Shown here in pieces: positions 16,017 through 24,185 of a DNA stretch of 64,000 nucleotides. The notes beneath the pieces are model-generated. The model worked only from the letters and a program-made list of their open reading frames with translations, ran no database searches and was not told the DNA's origin. The position numbers and the translations under genes were made by a program. The DNA is taken from the NCBI RefSeq assembly GCF_900163695.1, contig NZ_FUIC01000012.1, forward strand, positions 1 through 64,000. The letters are read 5' to 3'. How positions within the stretch are numbered: the first letter of the stretch is position 1; each line of letters opens with the position of its first letter. This DNA comes from Gulosibacter sp. 10. GTDB lineage: Bacteria; Actinomycetota; Actinomycetes; Actinomycetales; Microbacteriaceae.

Positions 16017-17044
16017 TGCTCTTTCCTTTCTTCGGTCTCGGTCGTCGCGCCGGCCTCGGCCCCCGCCTCGGCCCCGGTCACGGTATCAGCGGCCTCCTCG
16101 CCGTGCCCGGCCTTTTTGCCGTGCCCGAAGGGGAGCAGGTGCACCGCTCCCACGACGAGCGAGCCGATCGCGAAGCCCACGATCATCGCGCACACGGTAT
16201 CCACGAGCCAGGCGAGCACGGCGCCCGCTCCCGGCACGAGGGCCGCCGGCTCGGCGAGCCGGTGGATCAGCTCGTAGGGTGCCGTGAAGCCGAGCGAGTC
16301 GAATCCGACGACGATGAGGTGGCCGCCCACCCAGAGCATCGCGATGGTGCCGATGAGCGAGATCGCGTCCATGACCCGGGGCATCGCGGCGACGAGGCCC
16401 CTGCCGAACCGGGCGCCCGCGCGGGAGCGGCCGCGGGTCATCGCCAGCCCGATGTCGTCGAGCTTGACCAGCAGGGCGACCGCGCCGTAGACGAGCGCGG
16501 TGATGCCGATGCCGACGACGATGAGCACCGCGAGGCGCGTCCAGAACTGCTCCGCCGCGACCTCGTTGAGCGCGATGACCATGATCTCGGCGCTGAGGAT
16601 GAGGTCGGTGCGCACGGCGCCCGAGACGATCTGCTTCTCGTTCTTCGGGGACTGCGCGGCGACCGGTGCCTCCCGCTCGGCATGGCGGCCCCGCACCTTC
16701 TCCCAGACCTTCTCGGCGCCCTCGAAGCAGAGGAAGGCGCCGCCGAGCATGAGGATCGGCTGCAGCAGGCCCGGGAGGAACTGGCTGAGCAGCAGCGCGA
16801 TCGGCAGGATGATGAGCAGCTTGTTGATGAGCGAGCCACGCGCGATGCGCCAGATGATGGGGAGCTCGCGGCTGGGCTTGAGGCCGGAGACGTACTGCGG
16901 CGTCACGGCCGCATCGTCGATCACGACGCCGGCGGCCTTGCTCGAGGCCTTCGTCGCGGCGAGCGCGACGTCGTCGAGCGAGGCGGCGGCCGCGCGGGCG
17001 AGCGCGGCGATGTCGTCGAGGAGGGCTACGAAGCCACCGGCCAT
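16013..17044 (-). CDS. DUF808 membrane protein (YedI-like)
   Basis: This 343-residue inner-membrane protein matches DUF808/YedI from its first residues (MAGGFVALLDDIAALA). It carries about eight hydrophobic helices. The N-terminal third is amphipathic, with SLDDVALAATKASSKAAGVVIDD. The function is unknown in any organism. The last 35 residues are a Glu/Ala/Thr-rich tail not typical of the family. ATG 17044 has AAAGGA nearby and a TATACT box at 17073-17078 on the coding strand. It leads the operon with the PfpI-like gene and ddh. Confidence 0.82.
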   Translation of the reverse strand: MAGGFVALLDDIAALARAAAASLDDVALAATKASSKAAGVVIDDAAVTPQYVSGLKPSRELPIIWRIARGSLINKLLIILPIALLLSQFLPGLLQPILMLGGAFLCFEGAEKVWEKVRGRHAEREAPVAAQSPKNEKQIVSGAVRTDLILSAEIMVIALNEVAAEQFWTRLAVLIVVGIGITALVYGAVALLVKLDDIGLAMTRGRSRAGARFGRGLVAAMPRVMDAISLIGTIAMLWVGGHLIVVGFDSLGFTAPYELIHRLAEPAALVPGAGAVLAWLVDTVCAMIVGFAIGSLVVGAVHLLPFGHGKKAGHGEEAADTVTGAEAGAEAGATTETEERKEQ

Positions 17045-17235
17045 GGGAGTCCTTTCGGAGGCAAACTCGATAAGTATATTGCTGGTTGACAAGGTCCACC
17101 AGTTCGGATTCGGCGGCGCGGCCGGGATCGGTCCGCCGCTCATTCTCGGGCTCGGTCATGGGGCGAGGCTGAGCGTTCGCCGCGGGGCGCGACGCGCGCA
17201 CCGCGCTGTCAAGAGCGCTGTGCCATCCTGGTGCC

Positions 17236-17730
17236 ATGGCAAACATCACCTTCCAAGGCAACCCGATCACCACGTCCGGCGAGCTCCCCGCCGTCGGCTC
17301 GAAGGCCCCCGACTTCACGGTCGTCGACACCGACCTCGGCGGGGTCTCGCTCGGCGGCTTCGCGGGCAAGCGCGTCGTCCTCAACATCTTCCCCTCGGTC
17401 GACACCGGCGTGTGCGCCGCCTCCGTGCGCCGCTTCAACGAGCTCGCGGCGGGCCTCGAGAACACCGTCGTGCTCAACGTCTCGCGCGACCTGCCTTTCG
17501 CGCTCGGCCGCTTCTGCGGCGCCGAGGGCATCGACAACGTGGTCGCCGCCTCCGCATTCCGCTCGAGCTTCGGCGAGGACTACGGCGTGGTGCAGGAAGA
17601 GGGCCCGATCCGCGGCCTGCTCGCTCGTGCGGTGGTCGTGATCGAGCCCGACGGCACGGTCTCCTACACGCAGCAGGTGCCCGAGATCGGCCAGGAGCCC
17701 GACTACGACGAGGTCGTCGCGGCCCTCTAG
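17236..17730 (+). CDS. tpx: Thiol peroxidase (Tpx, atypical 2-Cys peroxiredoxin)
   Basis: This 164-residue thioredoxin-fold peroxidase reduces H2O2 and alkyl peroxides in the cytosol using thioredoxin. The active site SVDTGVC has peroxidatic Cys60 and Thr57. The resolving Cys94 lies in GRFCGAEG, matching the E. coli Tpx pair at positions 61 and 95. The length is exactly that of the family. ATG 17236 is the only reasonable start and lacks a strong Shine-Dalgarno. It is divergent from the DUF808 operon across 191 bp, and a 19-bp-stem hairpin follows it. Confidence 0.93.
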   Translation: MANITFQGNPITTSGELPAVGSKAPDFTVVDTDLGGVSLGGFAGKRVVLNIFPSVDTGVCAASVRRFNELAAGLENTVVLNVSRDLPFALGRFCGAEGIDNVVAASAFRSSFGEDYGVVQEEGPIRGLLARAVVVIEPDGTVSYTQQVPEIGQEPDYDEVVAAL

Positions 17731-17777
17731 CGAGGACCACCCGGCTGTGCCGGGGAACTCCGATTCCATCCGCCCAG

Positions 17778-17820
17778 GCGCCCCTGACCGTCGCGAATCC
17801 ATCGCGACGGTCAGGGGCGC
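17778..17820. terminator. Bidirectional terminator between tpx and the patatin gene
   Basis: A perfect 19-bp stem (17778-17796 with 17802-17820) has a five-base loop ATCCA. It is the longest perfect hairpin noted in the window. It lies between convergent stops at 17730 and 17848. Confidence 0.85.
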
Positions 17821-17847
17821 CGAGCCGTGTCGCGCCCCGAGGCCGCG

Positions 17848-18741
17848 TCAGACGCCGAGGAAGGCCCGCCAGGCGGGCAGCTCCCGTCGGGCCTGCTGTG
17901 CGCCCAGCTCGTGCGAGCGCCGGAGCTTCCGCAGATCGCGCTCGGTGTTCGAGACGCTGAGGTGCTCGGGCAGGAAGAGGTAGGCGCTCCCCTCGCGCTC
18001 GAGCTCGAAGAGCTCCCGGCGCGACTCGTTGTAGCGGTAGGGGCGGTGCCGGATGCCGTTTAGCACCGCCGGGTAGCGCCGGAAGAGGCGCTGCAGCACC
18101 GGATTGACGCGCTGCTGCGGCTTCACGTACTCGCGGCCGCGGGTCATCACGACGAAGAACTTCTCGTAGCCCGCGGCCCGGGCGGCGTCGAGGGCGAACC
18201 CGCCGGTGGGTCCGAGCGCGCCGTCCACGTAGACGCGGTCGCCGATGCGCACCGGCGGCATGATCACGGGCAGCGTCGAGGAGGCGCGCACCCGGGTCAG
18301 CAGGTCCCCGAGCTCGTGCACGTCCTCGCGGCCCCAGTACTGCATCCGGCCCGTGGACATCTCGAACGCGCCGATCGCGAACTCGGCGGGGTTGGCGCGG
18401 TACGCCTCCCAGTCGTAGGGGAGCGCGCGGCCGGGGAGCCCGGCCTCCTCGTAGATGTAGGAGGAGTTGAAGAAGCCCTCGCCCCGCGCCCAGGTGCGGA
18501 GATTGCCGAAGTTCGGGTCCTGCGTGAACCCGGTGAACGACTCGTCCGACCGCTCGACATCCCGTGACAGGTAGTTCGCGGTGTTGCTCGCGCCCGCGGA
18601 GATGCCGCCGACCCAGTCGAAGTGCAGCCCCTCGCGCAGCAGCAGCGACACGACGGCGGAGGTGTAGCTCGCCCGCATGCCGCCGCCCTCGAAGATGAGC
18701 GCGGTGTCGTGGATGTTCGTCGTCAGCCCGGTTGCAGTCAC
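17848..18741 (-). CDS. Patatin-like phospholipase (RssA type)
   Basis: This 297-residue serine hydrolase has the patatin catalytic dyad. The glycine-rich oxyanion loop FEGGGMRA lies around 18-24, GISAG with Ser48 is the nucleophile elbow, and Asp173 is in the VDGAL motif. Patatin-family proteins release fatty acids from glycerophospholipids or act as lysophospholipases. GTG 18741 is the likely start because GAGAAT (18748-18753, minus strand) lies six bases before it, as in other leaderless genes here. It is divergent from the small unknown gene at 18777 across only 35 bp. There is no signal peptide, so it is cytosolic or membrane-peripheral. Confidence 0.85.
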   Translation of the reverse strand: MTATGLTTNIHDTALIFEGGGMRASYTSAVVSLLLREGLHFDWVGGISAGASNTANYLSRDVERSDESFTGFTQDPNFGNLRTWARGEGFFNSSYIYEEAGLPGRALPYDWEAYRANPAEFAIGAFEMSTGRMQYWGREDVHELGDLLTRVRASSTLPVIMPPVRIGDRVYVDGALGPTGGFALDAARAAGYEKFFVVMTRGREYVKPQQRVNPVLQRLFRRYPAVLNGIRHRPYRYNESRRELFELEREGSAYLFLPEHLSVSNTERDLRKLRRSHELGAQQARRELPAWRAFLGV

Positions 18742-18776
18742 CGCTCCATTCTCCCAGGCCGGTAGTATCCGGACCC

Positions 18777-19310
18777 ATGGACGCAGCGGAAGCACAGGAG
18801 ATCGCGCAGCGGGTCCACTCGCTCGCGGCCCGCTACCACGAGCTCCTCGACGGCTCCGGCATCGGGGCGGAGGCGGTCGGGGAGTACCGGCCGCCGCAGC
18901 GGCGCCTCCTACGCACCCGTCCGGCACGCATCGTCGAGGTGACGAGGGGGTGGCGGCTCGGCGTCCTGCTCGTGGACGTGGACGACCGCCTTCGCGCGAG
19001 CGGCGCCACGCTGCGGGCCCACGAGCCGCCGCCGGTGCTCGGCTATCCCTCCGAGTCGGCGCGGGAGCGGGACGCCCTGCGGCACGCGGCCATCCGGGGC
19101 GGGTTCGCCGAGGGGGAGCCGGTGCACTACGACACCTTCGTGATCGGCGAGGAGCGGCTGCGCACCTGCAGCGGGCCGATCGTGCTCAGGGACGGCGAGG
19201 CCGCGGTGCGCTGGCACCGGGACGCCCCCGTCGAGCGGGCCGTGCCGCTCGAGCGCTACCTCCGCGAACGCGCCGCGCTGCTGCTCGATCCGTCGCGGGG
19301 CGCCACCTGA
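18777..19310 (+). CDS. Conserved-looking hypothetical protein
   Basis: This is a 177-residue soluble protein with no motif I recognise. It is Arg-, Glu- and Ala-rich, begins with a predicted helix (AEAQEIAQRVHSLAARYHELL), and has a central RLGVLLVDVDDRL strand and an EPVHYDTFVIGEERLRTCSGP region. ATG 18777 lies eight bases after TAGTAT (18763-18768), suggesting a leaderless transcript. It is divergent from the patatin gene with nearly back-to-back promoters. Codon use and GC3 match its neighbours, so it is likely a genuine gene. No function is offered. Confidence 0.6.
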   Translation: MDAAEAQEIAQRVHSLAARYHELLDGSGIGAEAVGEYRPPQRRLLRTRPARIVEVTRGWRLGVLLVDVDDRLRASGATLRAHEPPPVLGYPSESARERDALRHAAIRGGFAEGEPVHYDTFVIGEERLRTCSGPIVLRDGEAAVRWHRDAPVERAVPLERYLRERAALLLDPSRGAT

Positions 19311-19420
19311 TCCGCCGCCCGCGCGGGACAGGAATCGCGGGCGTACACGCGGTGTGACCGGCCCCTTAGGCGAGTTTCCTGGGAGGACGATGCGAACCGG
19401 GGCGAATCGTGCCACGATGT

Positions 19421-19969
19421 ATGGCCGTGCCTACAATCACCACTGCGATCCTCCGCCAGGTCGCGCATATCCTGCGCGAGGGGGAAGAACCGAAATGGAT
19501 GCAGCCGGCGCGCTGCATCGAGTCCGAGATCGACCTCGAGGACGACCGCTTCGAGAACGACGAGGAGCCGCAGACCGAGAACCTCGACGCCGAGTCGAAG
19601 GTCAAGGTGACCGAGCTCGACCCGGAGGACGACCGGTTCGAGTCGATCGTGCAGGAGCAGCTCGACGGCGGCTCGTACCTCGGCTGCACCGGCTGCCTCG
19701 CCGCGGGCCTGCGCAAGGCCCTCGAGGTGCCCACGAGCGAGATCCTCGTGACGGACCAGCGCCTGATCGTCGTCGATGTCAACGGCGTCGACGAGGCCGA
19801 GCTGGAGTGGGAGGTCGATCGCACGGCTATCCTGCATGTGTGGCGCCGCTCGCGCTTCCTCGAGCCGGGCCGCGTCGTGATCGCGTTCAAGGACGGCTCG
19901 GTGCTCGCACTGCACGTGGGCCTGCTCGGCGGCAAATCCGCCTGCAAGCTCGTCGAGGCCATCCACTAG
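19421..19969 (+). CDS. Hypothetical protein with a possible bacterial PH-like C-terminal half
   Basis: This 182-residue acidic protein can be split in two. The N-terminal part (to about 75) is rich in Asp/Glu with a repeated EDDRFE motif, which occurs at two places about 24 residues apart. The C-terminal part alternates beta-strand-like segments (ILVTDQRLIVVDVNG, RVVIAFKDGSVLALHV) that resemble a bacterial PH domain, ending in a helix. A GCTGC pair (CxxC) sits between the two. GTG starts at 19409 and 19427 are alternatives to ATG 19421, and none has a strong ribosome site. It is 27 bp upstream of the MFS gene. No function can be assigned. Confidence 0.6.
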   Translation: MAVPTITTAILRQVAHILREGEEPKWMQPARCIESEIDLEDDRFENDEEPQTENLDAESKVKVTELDPEDDRFESIVQEQLDGGSYLGCTGCLAAGLRKALEVPTSEILVTDQRLIVVDVNGVDEAELEWEVDRTAILHVWRRSRFLEPGRVVIAFKDGSVLALHVGLLGGKSACKLVEAIH

Positions 19970-19996
19970 GCACTCAACCGCAGGAAAGACCCCCTC

Positions 19997-21358
19997 ATGG
20001 CAGAGACGACGACGTCCATCGCAGACGGGGAGGCCGGCGTGCGGCCGAGCCGCGCCGAACGGCTCGACCGGCTGCGGCCAAACCGCGCGCACGGCAGGCT
20101 CCTGTGGGGATCGGGGGTCGGCTGGGCGCTCGACGCGATGGATGTCGGCCTCATCTCCTTCGTCATCGCGGCGCTCACCTCGCAGCAGCTCGTCACCACC
20201 GTCGAGGCGAGCTGGATCGTCTCCATCGGCTTCGTCGGCATGGCCATCGGCGCCTCGCTCGGCGGCCTGGTCGCGGACAGGATCGGCCGCCGTCAGGTCT
20301 TCGCCCTGACGCTGCTCGTCTACGGCATCGCGACCGGAGCCTCGGCGCTCGCCTCCTCCGTCGCGCTGCTCATGCTCTTCCGCTTCATCGTGGGCCTCGG
20401 CCTCGGCGCCGAGCTGCCGGTGGCGTCCACGCTCGTCTCGGAGTTCGCGCCCCGCCGCATCCGCGGCCGGCTCGTGGTCTGGCTCGAGGCGTTCTGGGCG
20501 GTCGGCTGGATCCTCGCCGCGCTCATCGGCACCTACGTGGTGCCCGCCGGCGAGCACGGCTGGCGGTGGGCCCTCGCGCTCGGCGCCGTCCCCGCCGTCT
20601 ACGCGATCGCGGTGCGGATGGGCCTGCCCGAGTCGGTGCGCTTCCTCGAGTCGAAGGGCCGCCACGACGAGGCCGAGCGGGTCGTGCGCCGCTTCGAGGC
20701 CGCGGGCGGCATCGATCCGGCGCCGGCCCCCGTCCGGCCCGCGTCGGATGCGCAGGCCGTCTCGATCTGGTCGCGGCCCATGCGGCGGCGCACGATCGCG
20801 CTGTGGACGATCTGGTTCTGCATCAACCTCGCCTACTACGGGGCCTTCACCTGGATTCCGAGCCTGCTCGTCGACGCCGGGTTCTCGATGGTGAAGTCCT
20901 TCACCTTCACGCTCATCATCACGCTCGCGCAGCTGCCCGGCTACGCCGTCGCGGCCTGGCTCATCGAGGTCTGGGGCCGCCGGGCCACGCTCGCGGTCTT
21001 CCTCGCCGGCTCGGCCGGGGCGGCCGCGCTCTACGGATTCTCCGGCGGGGTCGGCGCGGAGTGGCTCATCATCCTCGCGGGCTGCCTGCTCTCCTTCTTC
21101 AACCTCGGAGCGTGGGGCGCGCTCTACGCGATCGGCCCGGAGCTGTACCCCACGACCATCCGCGGCACCGGCGCGGGCGCGGCGGCCGGGTTCGGCCGCA
21201 TCGCGTCGATCATCGCCCCGCTCGTCGTCCCCGCGCTCGTCGCGGCCGGCGGCGGGGGCATCGGGCTCGTCTTCACGGTGTTCGCGATCGCCTTCGGCGT
21301 GGCCGCGGCGGCGGCGTTCCTCCTGCCCGAGCTGAAGGGCCGGGCGCTCGCGGGATAA
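19997..21358 (+). CDS. MFS transporter, aromatic/nicotinate:H+ symporter-like
   Basis: This 453-residue, 12-helix major facilitator has GWALDAMDVGLISF in helix 1, DRIGRR in the helix 2-3 loop, and the LGLGAELPVASTLVSEF and PESVRFLESKGR signatures. These are typical of the AAHS/NiaP-like branch that moves aromatic acids, nicotinate or similar anions with protons. ATG 19997 has AGGAAAG at a fitting distance. The Rieske lipoprotein gene starts just 9 bp after its stop but has its own leaderless-type promoter. Substrate unknown. The sugar-porter branch is unlikely because the C-terminal PETRG motif is absent. Confidence 0.82.
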   Translation: MAETTTSIADGEAGVRPSRAERLDRLRPNRAHGRLLWGSGVGWALDAMDVGLISFVIAALTSQQLVTTVEASWIVSIGFVGMAIGASLGGLVADRIGRRQVFALTLLVYGIATGASALASSVALLMLFRFIVGLGLGAELPVASTLVSEFAPRRIRGRLVVWLEAFWAVGWILAALIGTYVVPAGEHGWRWALALGAVPAVYAIAVRMGLPESVRFLESKGRHDEAERVVRRFEAAGGIDPAPAPVRPASDAQAVSIWSRPMRRRTIALWTIWFCINLAYYGAFTWIPSLLVDAGFSMVKSFTFTLIITLAQLPGYAVAAWLIEVWGRRATLAVFLAGSAGAAALYGFSGGVGAEWLIILAGCLLSFFNLGAWGALYAIGPELYPTTIRGTGAGAAAGFGRIASIIAPLVVPALVAAGGGGIGLVFTVFAIAFGVAAAAAFLLPELKGRALAG

Positions 21359-21367
21359 ACTGCGCGG

Positions 21368-21877
21368 GTGAACTCCTCCGACACCGACCGGCGCCTCGAG
21401 CCCGCCCGCCCCGCCGGAGGCACCCGGGGTGCGGCCGCGCCCTCCTGCGGCGGCGCCTGCGGAGCGCCCTCGCGCCGCGCATTCCTCCGCGCCTCCGCGC
21501 TGGCGGGCGGCGGCACGGCCCTCGCGCTGCTGCTCTCGGCCTGCGCCGAGGAAGGCGTCGAGCCGGGCGAGACCGCGGAGCCCTTCGACCTCCCGGCGGC
21601 GGAGGTGCCGGTCGGCGGCGGCGTGGTGCTGCGGGATCGGGAGGTCGTGGTCACGCAGCCGGCGGCGGGGGAGTACGCGGCCTTCGGCGCCATCTGCACG
21701 CATCAGGGCTGCGTGCTGAGCGATGTTCGCGATCGCGGGGCGCACTGCGGCTGCCACGGCAGCTTCTTCGACATCGCGACCGGCGACCCCGTGGCCGGGC
21801 CGGCGCAGCGGCCGCTGCCCGCGATTCCCATCCGACTCGAGGGTGACACGCTGCGGATCGGGGAACCGTCAGGGTGA
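21368..21877 (+). CDS. Tat-exported Rieske [2Fe-2S] lipoprotein
   Basis: This 169-residue secreted redox protein has a twin-arginine signal, SRRAFLR at 35-41, followed by a hydrophobic stretch and a lipobox LSAC with Cys59. It should be folded in the cytosol, exported by Tat and lipid-anchored outside. The Rieske site is complete: Cys110 and His112 in CTHQGC, and Cys127 and His130 in CGCHGS. Cys115 and Cys129 are placed to form the stabilising disulfide seen in bc-complex Rieske proteins. GTG 21368 lies six bases after TAAACT (21356-21361), suggesting leaderless expression. No obvious redox partner is adjacent, so its electron donor and acceptor are unknown. Confidence 0.88.
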   Translation: MNSSDTDRRLEPARPAGGTRGAAAPSCGGACGAPSRRAFLRASALAGGGTALALLLSACAEEGVEPGETAEPFDLPAAEVPVGGGVVLRDREVVVTQPAAGEYAAFGAICTHQGCVLSDVRDRGAHCGCHGSFFDIATGDPVAGPAQRPLPAIPIRLEGDTLRIGEPSG

Positions 21878-21896
21878 AGCCCCATACACTCGTGGT

Positions 21897-24107
21897 GTGA
21901 GTGCATCGATTTCTGCGCAGGTTCTCGCCCAGCTCGCCCAGCGGTACGGCATCGCCGCCGAATACCACGACTGGCAGGGGCAGCACGTCGAGGTCGCCCC
22001 GGAGGTGCTCCGCGCGGTGCTCGCGGCTCTCGACGTGGACACGTCGACTCCCGAGGCGGCCGAGGCCGCGCTGCGCGCCGCGGAGGAGCGGCCGTGGCGC
22101 AGAACGCTCCCGCCGACCACGGTTGCGCGCCAGGGCCGGGAGACGGATGTGCTCGTGCACGTGCCCCACGGCCGCGGGGTGAGCCTCGAGATCGTGCTCG
22201 AGCCGGGCGCCGATGCGGCGCTCGGCGCGCCGCCCGCGGCGGTGCAGGTCGAGCACGACGCGGCGCCGCGCGAGATCGACGGCGCGCTCGTGGGGGAGGC
22301 GCGGTTCCGGCTCCCGGACACCCTCCCGCTGGGCTGGCACGAGCTCGTCGCCCACATCGCCGAGGACCCGGCGGAGGACGCCTCGGCCGAGGGCGGACGC
22401 AGCCGGCGCCGCCGGGGCGGTCAGGAGAACCGCTCGCGCCTGATCGTGGCCCCCGAGGCGCAGAGCGTCGGCGTCGAGGATCCTGCCTGGGGCATCATGG
22501 CGCAGCTCTACCAGGCGCGCAGCGACGGCTCCTGGGGCATCGGCGATCTGCGCGACCTGCAGACCGTCGGGCGATGGGGCGCCGAGCGCGACGCCGACTT
22601 CGTGCTCGTCAACCCCTTCCACGCGGCGGCGGTCACCACGCCCATCGAGCCGAGCCCCTACCTCCCCACGAGCCGCCGGTTCGCGGACCCGAGCCTCATC
22701 AGCATCGGCGACGTCATCGCGGAGTTCGAGCTGGGCCTCGACGAGGCGAGCGCGAACCGCATCGCCGAGCTCGCCTCCTACGGCCGGGCCCTCAACCGCG
22801 TCGACAAGATCGATCGCGACGCGAGCTGGCTCGCGAAGCGCGAGGCGCTCACCATCTGCTTCGACGCCATGCGCCGCAGCGGGCACCCGGGCTGGCGCGA
22901 TTTCGGCTTCTTCTGCGAGGAGGAGGGGCAGAGCCTCATCGACTTCGCGACGTGGTGCTCGCTGTGCGAGCAGCACGGCGGCGACTGGCACGAGTGGCCC
23001 GAGGGGCTGCGCACCCCGCAGTCGCCCGAGGTCGACGCCTTCCGCCAGGAGCACTCGGACCGGGTGGAGTTCTACTGCTGGGTGCAGTTCGTGCTGCGCG
23101 GCCAGACGCTGCGCACCCAGGAGCGGCTGCGGGAGGCGGGCATGACCATCGGCGTCATGCACGATCTCGCGGTGGGCGTGCACCCCCACGGGGCCGACGC
23201 CTGGTCGCTCGACGAATCCCTCGCGCGCGGCGTCTCGGTGGGCGCCCCGCCGGACCAGTACAACCAGCTCGGCCAGAACTGGTCGCAGCCGCCGCTGCGG
23301 CCCGACACGCTCGAGCGCGACGGCTACGAGCCGCTGCGGGAGGTGCTCCGCGCCTCCTTCATCGGGGCGGGCGCGCTGCGCATCGACCACATCCTCGGCA
23401 TGTTCCGGCAGTGGTGGATCCCCGAGGGTCTCGGCCCGGAGCAGGGCACCTACGTGACCTACGACCACGAGGCGATGATCGGCGTGCTGCTGCTCGAGGC
23501 GCATCGGGCCGGGGCGCTCGTGATCGGCGAGGACCTCGGCACCGTATCGGAGCTCACCCGCGAGGTCATGGCCGAGCGGGACGTGTACGGCACGCAGGTC
23601 ATGTGGTTCGAGCGCGGCGAGGACGGCGCGCCCCGGGAGCCGCGGGACTACCGCGTCGAGTGCCTGGCCACCGTCACGACCCACGACCTGCCGCCCACGG
23701 GCGGGTTCCTCGAGCTCGCGCACATCGACCTGCGCGAGCGGCTCGGGCTGCTCGCGGAGTCGGCCGACGAGGTGCGGGTCGAGGAGGAGGCGCTGCTCGC
23801 GGCCTACAGAGATCGACTCCGCGAGGCCGATCTCGTTGGTGAGAACCCCACAACGGAGGAGCTCGTGATTGCACTGCACGAGTTCATGGCTGCTAGCGTT
23901 TCCAAGCTGTTCGGCGTGGCGCTGGCGGACCTCGCGGGAGACCGCCGGGCCATCAACCAGCCGGGAACGTCTTCCGAGTATCCAAATTGGTCACTTCCCC
24001 TGGCGGATGCCCGGGGAGGTGTACGCTTGGTAGACGAAATTCTGGCTGATGAGCACGCGGCAGCGCTGGCGCGGGTATCAGCCCGACACAACCCCCTAAA
24101 GCGTTGA
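21897..24107 (+). CDS. malQ: 4-alpha-glucanotransferase (amylomaltase)
   Basis: This 736-residue GH77 enzyme transfers maltooligosaccharyl units between alpha-1,4-glucans in glycogen and maltodextrin metabolism. Catalytic signatures are present: RIDHILGMF with the nucleophile Asp, GEDLGTV with the acid/base Glu, and TTHDLPPTGG with the third Asp. An N-terminal region of about 180 residues precedes the catalytic barrel, as in the long actinobacterial MalQ form. GTG 21897 is chosen because TACACT (21885-21890) lies six bases before it, consistent with a leaderless mRNA. A 10-bp-stem hairpin between malQ and dppB probably ends transcription. Confidence 0.9.
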   Translation: MSASISAQVLAQLAQRYGIAAEYHDWQGQHVEVAPEVLRAVLAALDVDTSTPEAAEAALRAAEERPWRRTLPPTTVARQGRETDVLVHVPHGRGVSLEIVLEPGADAALGAPPAAVQVEHDAAPREIDGALVGEARFRLPDTLPLGWHELVAHIAEDPAEDASAEGGRSRRRRGGQENRSRLIVAPEAQSVGVEDPAWGIMAQLYQARSDGSWGIGDLRDLQTVGRWGAERDADFVLVNPFHAAAVTTPIEPSPYLPTSRRFADPSLISIGDVIAEFELGLDEASANRIAELASYGRALNRVDKIDRDASWLAKREALTICFDAMRRSGHPGWRDFGFFCEEEGQSLIDFATWCSLCEQHGGDWHEWPEGLRTPQSPEVDAFRQEHSDRVEFYCWVQFVLRGQTLRTQERLREAGMTIGVMHDLAVGVHPHGADAWSLDESLARGVSVGAPPDQYNQLGQNWSQPPLRPDTLERDGYEPLREVLRASFIGAGALRIDHILGMFRQWWIPEGLGPEQGTYVTYDHEAMIGVLLLEAHRAGALVIGEDLGTVSELTREVMAERDVYGTQVMWFERGEDGAPREPRDYRVECLATVTTHDLPPTGGFLELAHIDLRERLGLLAESADEVRVEEEALLAAYRDRLREADLVGENPTTEELVIALHEFMAASVSKLFGVALADLAGDRRAINQPGTSSEYPNWSLPLADARGGVRLVDEILADEHAAALARVSARHNPLKR

Positions 24108-24136
24108 CCCCCTTCACCTGACGCGCTGACGCGTCG

Positions 24137-24166
24137 CGGTCGGGGGCACGTACTGACCCCCGACCG
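24137..24166 (+). terminator. Hairpin between malQ and the dpp operon
   Basis: A perfect 10-bp stem CGGTCGGGGG / CCCCCGACCG has a ten-base loop, followed by six A residues. It could terminate malQ or act as a leader hairpin of dppB. It lacks a T tract on the plus strand. Confidence 0.5.
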
Positions 24167-24185
24167 AAAAAAGGTGCAACGGAAT

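Noticed and set aside
24108-24185. Possible riboswitch or attenuator before dppB
   Set aside because: The region is only 78 bp with one simple hairpin. There is no alternative pairing or leader peptide, so a terminator is enough.
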